Source: Proteobacteria bacterium UBA6921
Lineage (GTDB): Bacteria; Pseudomonadota; Gammaproteobacteria; SG8-11
NCBI GenBank assembly: GCA_002450895.1
Contig: DKAR01000098.1
Location: forward strand, 1,242 to 14,793
Reading direction: 5' to 3'
Length of the DNA stretch: 13,552 nucleotides
Shown: positions 1 to 6,777 of the stretch, in pieces
Position numbering within the stretch: position 1 is the stretch's first letter
Layout: the number at the start of each line of letters is the position of its first letter
Program-made: the position numbers and the translations under genes
Notes under the pieces: generated by a model
What the model was told of the DNA's origin: nothing
What the model saw: the letters and a program-made list of their open reading frames with translations, nothing else
The model's database searches: none

Positions 1-978
1 CACCTGCTGTATTCGCGCTTCTGGTCGAAGGTGATGCGCGATCTTGGTCTGGTGAGCTACAACGAGCCGTTCGCGAACCTGCTGACGCAAGGCATGGTGC
101 TCAACGAAATCTTTTTCCGCAAACCGGCCGCGGGGCGCGTGCAGTACTTCAATCCGGCCGACATCGAAATCAAGGTCGACGACAAGGGTCAGCGCATCAG
201 CGCGATCCTGAAAAGCGATGGCCAGCCGGTGGAATCCGGCGGCATCGGCACGATGTCGAAATCGAAGAACAACGGTGTTGATCCGCAACAACTCATCGAC
301 CAATACGGTGCGGATACGGCGCGCCTGTTCGTGATGTTCGCGGCGCCGCCCGAACAAACACTGGAATGGTCCGATGCGGGCGTCGATGGCGCACTGCGTT
401 TCCTGAAGCGCCTGTGGAAGCTGGTGCACGCGCATGTCAGCGGCGGAGCCGCAGGTGCGCTCGACACCCAATCATTGAATGACGCGCAGCGCACAATCCG
501 TCGCCAGGTGCACGAAGCCCTCGCGAAGGTGACCGACGACTACGCGCGCCGCCGCACGTTCAACACCGCGATTGCATCGGTGATGGAGCTGATCAACGCG
601 CTGTACAAATTCGACGACGCCAGCCCGCAAGGCCGTGCGGTGATGCAGGAGGCCCTTTCACTGGTCACGATTATGCTGTCGCCGATCGTGCCGCACGTGA
701 CGCATGGTCTGTGGAGCGCGCTGGGTCAGTCCGGCGCACTGATCGACACACCGTGGCCCAAAGTTGACGAAACAGCGCTGGTGCGCGACTCCATCAACAT
801 GGCCGTGCAAGTGAACGGAAAAGTTCGCGCACAGATTCAGGTCGCGGTGAATGCCGCGCAAAAAGACATCGAGGCGGCCGCGCTGGCGGATGCCAACGTG
901 CAGAAATTCACCGAAGGCAAACAGGTGAAGAAAGTCGTTGTTGTCCCCGGCAAACTGGTGAGCGTGGTGGTGGGCTGA
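1..978 (+). CDS. leuS: Leucyl-tRNA synthetase, C-terminal part (5' end outside window)
   Basis: This is the 3' part of the cytoplasmic class I enzyme that charges tRNA-Leu with leucine using ATP. The reading frame is open from base 1 and 325 residues are visible, where the whole enzyme is usually about 860-880. The first residues (HLLYSRFWSKV) are the conserved end of the catalytic Rossmann fold. The KMSKS loop that binds ATP is at 253-273 as MSKSKNN, followed by GVDPQQLIDQYGADTARLF, a typical LeuRS stretch. The helical anticodon-binding domain follows (roughly partial residues 120-250), then a short C-terminal domain ending in VVVPGKLVSVVVG. The frame is intact to the TGA at 976. It heads the lptE-holA block, as in many betaproteobacteria. 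Identification is secure; the start lies upstream of the window. Confidence 0.97.
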   Translation, partial: HLLYSRFWSKVMRDLGLVSYNEPFANLLTQGMVLNEIFFRKPAAGRVQYFNPADIEIKVDDKGQRISAILKSDGQPVESGGIGTMSKSKNNGVDPQQLIDQYGADTARLFVMFAAPPEQTLEWSDAGVDGALRFLKRLWKLVHAHVSGGAAGALDTQSLNDAQRTIRRQVHEALAKVTDDYARRRTFNTAIASVMELINALYKFDDASPQGRAVMQEALSLVTIMLSPIVPHVTHGLWSALGQSGALIDTPWPKVDETALVRDSINMAVQVNGKVRAQIQVAVNAAQKDIEAAALADANVQKFTEGKQVKKVVVVPGKLVSVVVG

Positions 979-998
979 CACCGGCGCCGATGATCCGG

Positions 999-1089
999 CC
1001 GTCATGCCCGCGCAGGCGGGCATCCAGTGCGACGGCTTAAGCGGCGAATCGGTGCAAAAACTGGATTCCCGCCTGCGCGGGAATGACGG
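999..1089. repeat. Pair of inverted palindromic repeats (dRS3-like) between leuS and lptE
   Basis: Two copies of a 29-bp element lie in opposite orientation at 999-1027 and 1061-1089, 33 bp apart. Each contains its own palindrome (GCCCGCGCAGGCGGGC in the left copy, ATTCCCGC...GCGGGAAT in the right) and is bounded by CCGTCAT on the outside and CCAG/CTGG on the inside. The whole can fold into one long hairpin. The ATTCCC-N8-GGGAAT pattern is that of the dRS3-type repeats described in Neisseria, and similar repeats are scattered through many betaproteobacterial intergenic regions. It starts 20 bp after the leuS stop, so it may help end or stabilise the leuS transcript; that role is inference. 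Confidence 0.85.
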
Positions 1090-1116
1090 CAAGAAAGAAC
1101 ACGAGGCGGGTATCGC

Positions 1117-1635
1117 ATGCGGCAGTGCCGACCAAGCTCTTCTATTCTCGCATCCGTCTTGATGGCGCTCACCCTTGCGGCGACGTTGTCGTCCTGCGGC
1201 TTTCACTTGCGCGGTTCGACTTCATTGCCAGCGGCGCTCAGCGTCACGGCGATCCAGGATGCCGCAACACCCACGTCTATCAGTCGCGAGCTGCGCCAGG
1301 TGCTGACCGCCAACGGCGCGCGCGTTACAGAGAATGCCGCGGAAGCGAAAGCGAGCGTCCGAATCATCGGTGAATCGTCCGACCGTCGCTTGGTGGGAAC
1401 CGGGCAAACGTCCAAGGAAAAACAATACGAGCTGATTTATTCCGCGACATTCTCTGCGGCGGCGACGGACAAATCGTGGAACGTCGACGAGCAGGCAATT
1501 TCCGTTTCGCGGCAAATGATGTTTGACGAAACGCAGGTGCTTGCCAAGAACGCGGAGCAGGAGCAACTTGAGCAGGTGATGGTGCAAGACGCGGCGCGGC
1601 AAATTCTGGCGCGCATCAAGGCGCAGGCCAAATGA
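1117..1635 (+). CDS. lptE: LPS-assembly lipoprotein LptE
   Basis: LptE (formerly RlpB) is an outer-membrane lipoprotein that plugs the LptD barrel and helps deliver lipopolysaccharide to the cell surface. The 172-residue product has a lipoprotein signal peptide: a hydrophobic run at about residues 10-24 and a lipobox LSSC with the lipidated cysteine at residue 27. It is followed by GFHLRG, the typical start of mature LptE. The rest (about 30-172) fits the small alpha/beta LptE fold. A GAGGCGG stretch about 8 bp before the ATG can serve as ribosome binding site. Its stop overlaps the holA start by 4 bp (ATGA), so the two are translationally coupled, and the leuS-lptE-holA order supports the call. 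Confidence 0.93.
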   Translation: MRQCRPSSSILASVLMALTLAATLSSCGFHLRGSTSLPAALSVTAIQDAATPTSISRELRQVLTANGARVTENAAEAKASVRIIGESSDRRLVGTGQTSKEKQYELIYSATFSAAATDKSWNVDEQAISVSRQMMFDETQVLAKNAEQEQLEQVMVQDAARQILARIKAQAK

Positions 1636-2690
1636 AACTTCGCTCTGACCAAATCTCCGGAAATCTCGCGCGCGGGTTGGCGCCGGTTTACCTCGTGAGC
1701 GGCGATGAGCCGCTGCAGCGCGGCGAAGCCAGCGACGCCATTCGCGCGGCGGCGCGCGAGCAGGGCTATGCCGATCGCCTCGTATTCAATGTCGGCACGG
1801 GCTTTGACTGGGACGCGCTGCGTGCTGAATTCAACGCGCTGTCGCTGTTCGCGCAACGCCGTGTCATTGAGTTACGTCCCGCCAACGGCAAGCTCGACAA
1901 ACACGGTGCTGCCGTCGTCGTGGAGTATTGCGAACGACCCGCCGCCGACACGCTATTGCTGATCACGATCAACAAGCTGGAGCGCGACGCGCAGTCTGCG
2001 GAGTGGGTGCGACAGTGCGAGAGTCGCGGCGTGCATGTGCAAGTCTGGCCCATTGATGTCGGCGCCTTGCCGCAGTGGATCGAACGTCGCCTGGCCTCCA
2101 AGGGATTGCAGCCGAGCGCCGATGCCGTCGCGCTGCTGGCCGAACGCGTGGAAGGCAATCTGCTGGCTGCCGCGCAGGAAGTCGACAAACTCGCGCTGCT
2201 GTTTGAGGCAGGGCCGATCAGCCTTGAGCAAGTCGTCTCGGCGGTCGCCGACAGCGCACGCTTCGATGTGTATGGCCTGGCCGACGCCGCGCTGAATGGC
2301 GAATCCGCCCGCGTGTCGCGCATGCTGGACGGGCTGCGCGGCGAGGGCGAAGACCCGATCCTGGTGTTGTGGTCGCTGACGCGCGAGGTTCGCGTGTTGG
2401 CGCAGATTGCGCGAGCCCAGCAGGGCGGCATGCCGCTGGCCGGCGCGTTTGCGCAGCATCGGGTGTGGGACAAACGAAAACCCTATTTCGAGCGCGCCTT
2501 GCGCCGCCACAATCCGCGCCGCTGGCCGCAATTGCTGCGCCGCTGTGGGCGCGTCGACCGCATCATCAAGGGCCGCGCCGGCGGCAATGCCTGGGACGAA
2601 TTGCAGGAAATCGCGCTCGCGATCAGCGGCATTCACCTGTTTGGTCCCGACGTGCAGCGGGTTCAACTCGCCGTACGCCCAATGGGCTGA
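1632..2690 (+). CDS. holA: DNA polymerase III delta subunit
   Basis: HolA is the delta subunit of the clamp loader. It opens the beta sliding clamp so that it can be placed on primed DNA. The 352-residue length is close to the usual 330-350. The N-terminal region has the family's opening VYLVSGDEPL (residues 19-28) and ALSLFAQRRVIELR (about 69-82), corresponding to the strand and clamp-binding helix of the first AAA+-like domain. The middle part (WIERRLASKGL..., then LLAERVEGNLLAAAQEVDKLALL, about 150-200) is the second conserved block, and the C-terminal part is the helical collar domain. As is normal for delta, there is no Walker A motif. The ATG overlaps the lptE stop by 4 bp, which fixes the start. 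The 103 bp after the gene contain the proA promoter element. Confidence 0.95.
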   Translation: MKLRSDQISGNLARGLAPVYLVSGDEPLQRGEASDAIRAAAREQGYADRLVFNVGTGFDWDALRAEFNALSLFAQRRVIELRPANGKLDKHGAAVVVEYCERPAADTLLLITINKLERDAQSAEWVRQCESRGVHVQVWPIDVGALPQWIERRLASKGLQPSADAVALLAERVEGNLLAAAQEVDKLALLFEAGPISLEQVVSAVADSARFDVYGLADAALNGESARVSRMLDGLRGEGEDPILVLWSLTREVRVLAQIARAQQGGMPLAGAFAQHRVWDKRKPYFERALRRHNPRRWPQLLRRCGRVDRIIKGRAGGNAWDELQEIALAISGIHLFGPDVQRVQLAVRPMG

Positions 2691-2780
2691 CCTGCCCGCG
2701 CATCGGGTAGTTTCCACTCCGAAAATACCCCTAAGTCCACGGAATTGATGTTTTCCCGGCACGCGGGCGACGACCTCATT

Positions 2781-2786
2781 TATAAT
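2781..2786 (+). promoter_or_regulatory. Perfect -10 box (TATAAT) 7 bp before the proA start codon
   Basis: TATAAT lies at 2781-2786 and the proA ATG begins at 2794. Transcription normally begins about 7 bases after a -10 box, so the first transcribed base would be at or next to the A of the ATG, giving a leaderless mRNA. No good -35 match lies 16-18 bp upstream, and there is no TG extension. A TTGATG at 2745-2750 is too far away (30 bp). The assignment rests on the -10 match and its position only. Confidence 0.5.
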
Positions 2787-2793
2787 CGCAGGC

Positions 2794-4050
2794 ATGAATA
2801 TTCCGCAGTACATGACTGAATTGGGCGAACGTGCCCGCCGCGCATCGCGTGCGATGGCGCGTGCCACGACGGCGCAGAAGAACGCGGCGCTGCTGGCCAT
2901 GGCCGATGCATTCGAGCGCGACTGCAAATCCCTGCTGGCCGAAAATCGCAAAGACATGGACGCAGCGAAGGCCAACGGCCTCGATTCCGCCATGCTGGAT
3001 CGCCTCGAGCTCAACGAAGCGCGCGTGAAAGCGATGGCCGACGGCGTGCGCCAGGTCGCCGCGCTCGCGGATCCGATCGGTGCAATCACCGAAATGAACT
3101 ATCGTCCGTCCGGCATCCAGGTCGGCAAGATGCGCGTGCCGCTGGGCGTGATTGGCATCATCTACGAATCGCGGCCGAACGTGACGGCCGATGCGGCGTC
3201 GCTGTGTTTGAAGTCCGGCAACGCCACGATCCTGCGCGGCGGTTCCGAAGCGCATCATTCCAATCGCGCGATTGCCGCGTGCGTTCGTGCCGGTTTGAAA
3301 TCGGCGAATCTGCCTGATGATGCGGTGCAAGTGATCGAAACCACGGATCGCGCCGCGGTGCATGAATTGGTGAAGATGACGCGCTATGTCGACGTCATTG
3401 TCCCGCGCGGTGGCAAGGGGCTGATCGAAATGGTCAGCAACGAGGCGCGCGTACCGGTCATCAAGCATCTGCACGGCATCTGCCATGTTTATATCGACGA
3501 CGCGGCGGATATTGAAAAGGCCATCCCGATTGCCTTCAACGCCAAGACGCATCGCTATGGCGTCTGCAACGCGATGGAAACTTTGCTCGTCGCCGAGGCG
3601 CTCGCGGAACGCGTGCTGCCGACGCTGGCCGCAATGTATCTGGAAAAAGGCGTTGAGCTGCGCGGCTGCGAAAAAACCCGCGCGCTGGTGAAGTCATGCA
3701 AACCGGCAACCGAAGAAGACTGGAGCACCGAATATCTCGCGCCGATTCTTTCCATTCGCGTTGTGAAAGGGCTCGATCAGGCGATTGACCACATCAACAC
3801 CTACGGCTCACAACACACCGATGCGATCGTCACGGAAGATCTGACACGCGCGCGGATCTTTCTTGCAGAAGTCGATTCCAGCTCCGTCATAGTCAACGCT
3901 TCCACACGCTTCGCTGATGGTTTCGAATACGGCCTCGGCGCCGAGATCGGAATCAGCACGGACAAGATTCACGCGCGCGGCCCAGTCGGTTTGGAAGGTC
4001 TCACGTCGCAAAAATACGTTGTGATCGGCGATGGTCACATCCGTAAGTAG
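2794..4050 (+). CDS. proA: Gamma-glutamyl phosphate reductase
   Basis: ProA catalyses the second step of proline synthesis: NADPH-dependent reduction of gamma-glutamyl phosphate to glutamate semialdehyde in the cytoplasm. The 418-residue length is the family norm. It belongs to the aldehyde dehydrogenase superfamily. The catalytic cysteine is C258 in HRYGVCNAMETLL, and the conserved stretches PLGVIGIIYESRPNVT (about 116-131), LKSGNATILRGGSEA (139-153) and VPRGGKGLI (203-211) form the nucleotide-binding and catalytic core. The C-terminal block FADGFEYGLGAEIGISTDKIHARGP is also diagnostic. The N-terminus MNIPQYMTELG matches betaproteobacterial ProA, supporting the ATG at 2794, although no ribosome binding site precedes it. 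There is no proB here; in this class proA often sits alone between holA and nadD. Confidence 0.97.
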   Translation: MNIPQYMTELGERARRASRAMARATTAQKNAALLAMADAFERDCKSLLAENRKDMDAAKANGLDSAMLDRLELNEARVKAMADGVRQVAALADPIGAITEMNYRPSGIQVGKMRVPLGVIGIIYESRPNVTADAASLCLKSGNATILRGGSEAHHSNRAIAACVRAGLKSANLPDDAVQVIETTDRAAVHELVKMTRYVDVIVPRGGKGLIEMVSNEARVPVIKHLHGICHVYIDDAADIEKAIPIAFNAKTHRYGVCNAMETLLVAEALAERVLPTLAAMYLEKGVELRGCEKTRALVKSCKPATEEDWSTEYLAPILSIRVVKGLDQAIDHINTYGSQHTDAIVTEDLTRARIFLAEVDSSSVIVNASTRFADGFEYGLGAEIGISTDKIHARGPVGLEGLTSQKYVVIGDGHIRK

Positions 4051-4080
4051 CCCACAGACCCAAGGCCGCAGAACGCCCGC

Positions 4081-4716
4081 ATGATCGGCATCCTCGGCGG
4101 CTCATTCGACCCCATCCATTTTGGACACCTGCGCGCGGCCGTCGAATTGCGCGACATGCTGGGCCTGCGCGAGATTCGCCTCGTGCCGTGTGGGCAGCCG
4201 CCGCACCGCAGCGGCCCGATTGCGACGGCGAAGCAACGCGTTGAAATGCTGCGCCTGGCGATCGGCGACGAGCCGGGCCTGGTGATTGACGAGCAGGAGC
4301 TGCATCGCACGGGTCCGTCCTACACGCTGTTCACCGTGCTGGCCACGCGCGAAGAAGTGAAAAACGATTCGATCTGCCTGATCGTCGGCGCCGACCAGTT
4401 CGTGGCCTTCGACACCTGGCATCGCTGGCGTGAGCTGTGCGATTTGGCGCATATTGTGGTCGTGTACCGGCCGGGCTGGAATCTTAACGGCCAGCTCGCC
4501 AACCCGGAGCTCGCGTCGCTAGTGCAGGAGCGGCTCACCGACCGGCCCGGAGAACTGAGCCTGGCGCGCGGCGGCAAACTGTTTTTCGCGCAGCTCAGTT
4601 CGATGGACATCGCGTCGTCACGCGTACGTGGTTTGATTCGTGACGGCAAAAGCGCGCGCTACCTCGTCCCCGACGCGGTGCTCGACTATATTCAAGAGGA
4701 GAGGTTGTATCGATGA
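4081..4716 (+). CDS. nadD: Nicotinate-nucleotide adenylyltransferase
   Basis: NadD transfers AMP from ATP to nicotinate mononucleotide, giving deamido-NAD, a central step of NAD synthesis in the cytoplasm. The 211-residue protein starts with the nucleotidyltransferase signature GGSFDPIHFGH at residues 6-16, which contains the HxGH motif (H13, H16) that binds ATP phosphates. The second motif, normally ISSTxIR, is present near the C-terminus as DIASSRVRGLI (residues 176-186). It is followed by the usual ending YLVPDAVLDYI. The gene starts 30 bp after proA without a clear ribosome binding site, suggesting it is read on the proA transcript. Its stop overlaps the rsfS start by 4 bp (ATGA). NadD-RsfS adjacency is widespread in bacteria. 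Confidence 0.96.
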   Translation: MIGILGGSFDPIHFGHLRAAVELRDMLGLREIRLVPCGQPPHRSGPIATAKQRVEMLRLAIGDEPGLVIDEQELHRTGPSYTLFTVLATREEVKNDSICLIVGADQFVAFDTWHRWRELCDLAHIVVVYRPGWNLNGQLANPELASLVQERLTDRPGELSLARGGKLFFAQLSSMDIASSRVRGLIRDGKSARYLVPDAVLDYIQEERLYR

Positions 4717-5075
4717 CAGCGGAAGAATTGACCCAGGTAGTTATCCACGCGCTTGAAGACGTGAAAGCGGTGGACATTCGGGTGCTCGACGTACGCGGAA
4801 TGACCGGCATTACGGACGTCATGGTGATCGCCAGCGGTAACAGCGATCGGCAAATCCGCGCGCTGGCCAACAGCGTCATCGTCAAAGCCAAGGAATCCGG
4901 TGTGCGCCCCATCGGGGTCGAAGGCGAGCGTGAAGGTCAATGGGCGCTGGTCGATCTCGGCGATGTCGTCGTGCATATCATGCTGCCGGAAACGCGTGAG
5001 TTCTACGGCCTCGAGCGATTGTGGGGCGGCGAAGACGAAGTGAAGGTCGTGCGCTCCATCAAGGCAAAGCGCTAA
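4713..5075 (+). CDS. rsfS: Ribosomal silencing factor RsfS
   Basis: RsfS (YbeB/Iojap family) binds ribosomal protein L14 on the 50S subunit and blocks subunit joining, lowering translation in poor conditions. The 120-residue product covers the whole small domain: LEDVKAVDIRVLDVRG (about residues 14-29), TDVMVIASGNSDRQIRALA (34-52), GVRPIGVEGEREGQWALVDLGDVVVHIM, and LPETREFYGLERLWG. These are hallmarks of the family. A strong ribosome binding site, AGGAGAGG at 4697-4704, lies inside the end of nadD, 8 bp before the ATG, so the overlap does not prevent independent initiation. Confidence 0.96.
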   Translation: MTAEELTQVVIHALEDVKAVDIRVLDVRGMTGITDVMVIASGNSDRQIRALANSVIVKAKESGVRPIGVEGEREGQWALVDLGDVVVHIMLPETREFYGLERLWGGEDEVKVVRSIKAKR

Positions 5076-5097
5076 CCCTCGCTGTCTTTGTATGGTT

Positions 5098-5124
5098 GTC
5101 ATCCCCGCGCAGGCGGGGATCCAG
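5098..5124. repeat. Single copy of the dRS3-like palindromic repeat
   Basis: GTCATCCCCGCGCAGGCGGGGATCCAG-type element whose core is the 20-bp palindrome at 5101-5120 (8-bp arms ATCCCCGC and GCGGGGAT around GCAG). It is the same family as the pair at 999-1089, here without an inverted partner. It lies 22 bp after the rsfS stop, in the 165-bp gap before rlmH. The rest of that gap shows nothing I can name. Confidence 0.8.
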
Positions 5125-5240
5125 AATTCAAATAGAGGTTTTTCGCGCCAGTGCGAACGCCGTAGCCGCGCAGCGCACGTTCCGCATACACGCCAGAATC
5201 ATCGTCACCCGCACAAGCGCCACAAAGACAATACCACCCC

Positions 5241-5714
5241 GTGCGCATCCATCTCATCGCTGTCGGAACCAAGATGCCCGAGTGGGTGCAAGACGGTTTC
5301 GGCGAATACGCGAAACGCCTTCCTCCCGAGTGCGCCCTGAAGCTCGTCGAGATCCCGGCCGAGAAGCGCGGCAAGACCAGCAGCGCGGAGCAGCTTCGTG
5401 CGAAGGAAGCCGAGCGGATCAAAGCCGCCATCCCCAAAGGCGCTCACGTCATTGCGCTGGAAGTCGGCGGCAAATCCTGGTCCACGGAACAATTGTCGAC
5501 CCAGATGCAGCGCTGGATGCGCCTCGGCAGCGATGTCGCCCTCCTGGTGGGCGGCCCCGACGGCCTCGATGCATCATGCCGGGATCTTGCGAACGAACAG
5601 TGGTCGCTCTCGCCGCTGACGCTTCCGCATCCACTGGTGCGCGTCGTTCTTGCCGAGCAGCTCTATCGCGCCTGGAGTGTGCTCGCAGGACATCCCTACC
5701 ATCGGGGTGGGTGA
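5241..5714 (+). CDS. rlmH: 23S rRNA pseudouridine-1915 N3-methyltransferase
   Basis: RlmH is a SPOUT-family enzyme that uses S-adenosylmethionine to methylate pseudouridine 1915 in helix 69 of 23S rRNA on assembled 70S ribosomes. The 157-residue length matches the family (about 155). The N-terminus MRIHLIAVGTKMPEWV and the EYAKRLP stretch (residues 22-28) are typical. The SAM-binding trefoil knot shows LLVGGPDGLD (101-110) and the C-terminal LSPLTLPHPLVRVVLAEQ...HPYHR. The start is GTG at 5241: the family's first residues begin exactly there and no ATG is available. No ribosome binding site is visible. In betaproteobacteria rlmH usually follows nadD-rsfS, as here, but the maf and rng genes often found next are missing. 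Confidence 0.96.
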   Translation: MRIHLIAVGTKMPEWVQDGFGEYAKRLPPECALKLVEIPAEKRGKTSSAEQLRAKEAERIKAAIPKGAHVIALEVGGKSWSTEQLSTQMQRWMRLGSDVALLVGGPDGLDASCRDLANEQWSLSPLTLPHPLVRVVLAEQLYRAWSVLAGHPYHRGG

Positions 5715-5737
5715 CGAAACTTAGAATTTGAAACATC

Positions 5738-5754
5738 GCCGGTGCTCATCCGGC
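5738..5754 (+). terminator. Weak hairpin after rlmH
   Basis: GCCGG and CCGGC (5 G/C pairs) flank a 7-base loop 23 bp after the rlmH stop. What follows is TTCAAAAAA, not a T-run, so this is at best a poor intrinsic terminator. A second imperfect hairpin (CTCG-CGACA / TGTCG-CGAG, 5803-5826) lies further on. The 284 bp between rlmH and the next gene hold no other recognisable gene. Confidence 0.2.
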
Positions 5755-5939
5755 TTCAAAAAACTATTTCCATCGCAGACCAATGACTCGATTGAGGGGC
5801 GCCTCGTCGACAAATGTCGCGTCGAGTTCACCCGGAAAGTGTGGGTCCGCACTTGCTGGCGACAAAGTTCCGACCGAGAATAGATAAACCAATGAAACCA
5901 AAATCAAAACCAATTCTTAAACGGTTTCGACGAATCTTG

Positions 5940-5980
5940 CATATGAGGACCGTACGGGTCCACATGTTTACAAGTTGGGC
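5940..5980 (+). other. Possible left boundary of cassette array: hairpin plus GTTRRRY core site
   Basis: GTTGGGC at 5974-5980 is an exact match to the GTTRRRY core where integron integrases recombine (between G and the first T). It lies 24 bp before the first cassette gene's start, the same spacing as at 6755/6778. A hairpin with GGACC/GGTCC arms and partly paired CATATG/CATG flanks (5940-5966) precedes it. I could not find a matching RYYYAAC inverse core to the left, so I cannot say whether this is the end of a degraded attC, an attI-like site or a chance match. Confidence 0.35.
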
Positions 5981-5986
5981 CTACAT

Positions 5987-5992
5987 GGGAGA
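5987..5992 (+). promoter_or_regulatory. Ribosome binding site that decides a GTG start
   Basis: GGGAGA ends 6 bp before the GTG at 5999. It favours GTG over the in-frame TTG at 5975, which has no such site and would place the cassette core sequence inside the gene. Confidence 0.65.
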
Positions 5993-5998
5993 ACTAAA

Positions 5999-6694
5999 GT
6001 GTCTGAGTTAGTTGCTGATTGCCCGCGATGTGGCGCAACGCGCATCACATTTGACCTTGTGTCCGAAACTGTCGTCGCGGTCAAGTACGACTGGCAACGG
6101 TGGTATGAAGCGTTCTGTGTCTGCCGTCATTGCGGTCGGTCTACGACGTTTGTACTTGCAGAGAAAGGAATTGCTGAAGGCAAAATTATTCGCCAGAACG
6201 GGCTCTCGACAATCACAGGATCTGTAAACGGTCTTGTTAGTATAGAAACGTTTGTGAGCTTAAAGGACAAAGCAGGTGTTCCGCCACCAGAACACCTTCC
6301 CCAAGAAATAAGAGACATTTTTACCGAAGCATCTACTTGCTTCGCCGTCGGATGCCATAACGCGGCTGGTACTATGTTTCGGCTTTGTGTCGACTTGGCT
6401 ACTAAATCTTTCTTGCCCGAGAAAGATGAGAACGGCCTGAATCCAAAGATTCGGCGCAATCTCGGTCTGCGTTTACCATGGTTGTTCGATCACGGCTTAC
6501 TACCAGAAGCACTCAGAGACCTTTCCACTTGTGTAAAAGAAGACGGGAATGACGGTGCTCATGCTGGCACACTTGAAGAGGCAGATACGGAAGACCTGCT
6601 CGATTTCACTACTGCCTTACTGGAAAGAATTTACACGGAACCAAAACGCCTACGTCTCGCAAAAGAGCGGAGAGAGAAACGCCGCGAGAGCTAA
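5999..6694 (+). CDS. Zinc-ribbon DUF4145 protein (cassette 1)
   Basis: The 231-residue product (from GTG 5999) has an N-terminal zinc ribbon, CPRCG at residues 8-12 and CRHCG at 42-46, and a helical C-terminal half (about 100-215) that resembles DUF4145. The motif EDGNDGAHAG (around 181-190) corresponds to the GNxAxH signature of that family. DUF4145 occurs alone and in restriction enzymes and other defence proteins; its biochemical role is not established to my knowledge. The C-terminus is very basic (KRLRLAKERREKRRES), which could help bind nucleic acid. The gene has its own ribosome binding site, and its TAA stop directly abuts an attC-like site. Codon use is less GC-biased than in the core genes, consistent with transfer. 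Family call is by motif only. Confidence 0.75.
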   Translation: MSELVADCPRCGATRITFDLVSETVVAVKYDWQRWYEAFCVCRHCGRSTTFVLAEKGIAEGKIIRQNGLSTITGSVNGLVSIETFVSLKDKAGVPPPEHLPQEIRDIFTEASTCFAVGCHNAAGTMFRLCVDLATKSFLPEKDENGLNPKIRRNLGLRLPWLFDHGLLPEALRDLSTCVKEDGNDGAHAGTLEEADTEDLLDFTTALLERIYTEPKRLRLAKERREKRRES

Positions 6695-6760
6695 GCCCAA
6701 CAACGCTTCCAATGGACGGCGTCGCTAACGCGCCGTCGCAAGTGAAGCGGGCCGTTAAAT
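6695..6760 (+). other. attC recombination site 1
   Basis: GCCCAAC (6695-6701) matches the inverse core RYYYAAC and directly follows the TAA of the upstream gene. GTTAAAT (6754-6760) matches the core GTTRRRY. Between them GCTTC (6704-6708) pairs with GAAGC (6744-6748) and GACGGCG (6715-6721) with CGCCGTC (6731-6737), with unpaired bases in between, as in folded bottom-strand attC sites. The length, 66 bp, is in the normal range (about 55-140). The next start codon is 18 bp further on. Confidence 0.75.
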
Positions 6761-6777
6761 AGCTCAAGAGTAAAGCA

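Noticed and set aside
658..1206. - strand open frame containing SFPRRRESS and ACAGMT
   Set aside because: These peptides are the well-known spurious translation of the palindromic repeat at 999-1089.
1953..3089. Long open frame on the - strand (378 codons)
   Set aside because: It lies opposite holA and proA, both secure, and its translation is rich in Arg/Ala/Ser without family motifs; a high-GC shadow.
5021..5731. + strand open frame of 236 codons overlapping rsfS and rlmH
   Set aside because: It covers rlmH in another frame and its translation is Arg-rich and low in structure.
5814..6011. Small + strand frame of 65 codons before the first cassette gene
   Set aside because: No ribosome binding site, no recognisable motif, and it overlaps the cassette boundary.
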